Below, one piece after another: positions 34,473 through 34,661 of a DNA stretch of 34,661 nucleotides. A program made the position numbers and the translations under genes. Source of the DNA: Nitrospira sp. (lineage in GTDB: Bacteria; Nitrospirota; Nitrospiria; Nitrospirales; Nitrospiraceae); the NCBI GenBank assembly GCA_024330965.1, contig JANDJL010000018.1:23141-57801 (forward strand), in the 5' to 3' direction. The notes beneath the pieces were generated by a model. The model was not told the DNA's origin. It saw only the letters and a program-made list of their open reading frames with translations, and ran no database searches. Numbering within the stretch: position 1 is the first letter of the stretch; each line of letters opens with the position of its first letter.

Positions 34473-34661
34473 ATGGCCGGCCGTTCATCGGATCGCCTCG
34501 TGCAGTCTCTCAAACCGTTCTTCCATCCCCGTGGCGTTGCCGTGATCGGGGCTTCTCGCCAACAGGGGAGCATCGGTCACCGGCTCCTGGCATCGCTCCG
34601 GAGCGGCGGATTCACCGGCTCAATTTGCCCCGTCAATCCCTTGGCCGACACCATCGACGGC
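34473..34661 (+). CDS. Acyl-CoA synthetase (NDP-forming) type protein, 5' part only
   Basis: Sixty-three codons are present before the right edge. FFHPRGVAVIGASRQQGSIG, then HRLLASLRSGGF and ICPVNPLADTIDG, is the CoA-binding (succinyl-CoA-synthetase alpha-like) N-terminus. It is shared by ADP-forming acetyl/acyl-CoA synthetases and by protein acetyltransferases of the Pat type, which fuse this domain to a GNAT domain. Which one it is depends on sequence beyond the window. The ATG at 34473 has only a weak ribosome site. Its place beside pyruvate kinase and Usp fits acetate/ATP metabolism under low-oxygen conditions. Confidence 0.85.
   Translation, partial: MAGRSSDRLVQSLKPFFHPRGVAVIGASRQQGSIGHRLLASLRSGGFTGSICPVNPLADTIDG

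Overview
The window reads as a stretch of chromosome from a GC-rich, diderm, respiring bacterium. The combination of a group 3b-type NiFe hydrogenase operon, an MlaA lipoprotein, many exported proteins and a stress/energy gene cluster fits Nitrospira (Nitrospirota). That assignment is inference from gene content only; no rRNA or nxr/amo marker is present.

Layout. (1) 1-5512, minus strand: a compact operon for a soluble bidirectional (sulf)hydrogenase, in transcription order: 4Fe-4S subunit, FAD/2Fe-2S subunit, small subunit, large subunit, maturation endopeptidase, hypA, hypF (cut by the left edge). A plausible promoter with an inverted repeat and a tandem 21-bp repeat lies at its head. (2) 5775-6957, minus: a 93-aa tail-anchored protein with an L7/L12-C-terminal-like motif, and a four-CBS protein. 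(3) 7196-20688, plus: a five-gene cell-envelope operon. It encodes a YdbH-like AsmA protein, a lipoprotein ending in a YdbL/DUF1318 domain, a 2602-aa propeller-TPR-CHAT protein with a second, apparently inactivated CHAT-like fold in its middle, an SH3 protein and an M48 metalloprotease. This is the most novel-looking system here. (4) 20889-23817: a second 93-aa L7/L12-like tail-anchored protein, an esterase-like lipoprotein, and an FGE-sulfatase-family protein with TPRs. (5) 24092-28184: a loose, partly decayed region with a frameshifted glutathionyl-hydroquinone reductase pseudogene, two paralogous 27-aa membrane miniproteins, mlaA with a clear terminator, and a zinc-ribbon protein. (6) 28500-34661, plus: a stress/energy cluster with Hsp20 (possible RNA thermometer), a phosphoribosyltransferase, a tandem Usp protein, cytochrome c, a remnant of an E1-beta dehydrogenase subunit, an atypical pyruvate kinase, a short DsbD/CcdA-like membrane protein and the start of an acyl-CoA synthetase (NDP-forming) type gene.

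How it fits together. The hydrogenase would couple H2 to NAD(P)(H). The right-hand cluster (Usp, Hsp20, PRTase, pyruvate kinase, acyl-CoA synthetase) looks like a low-oxygen or starvation response, and the two could serve the same physiology. The central operon is a candidate envelope-bridging/proteolysis system. tRNA, rRNA, CRISPR and intact insertion sequences were not seen.
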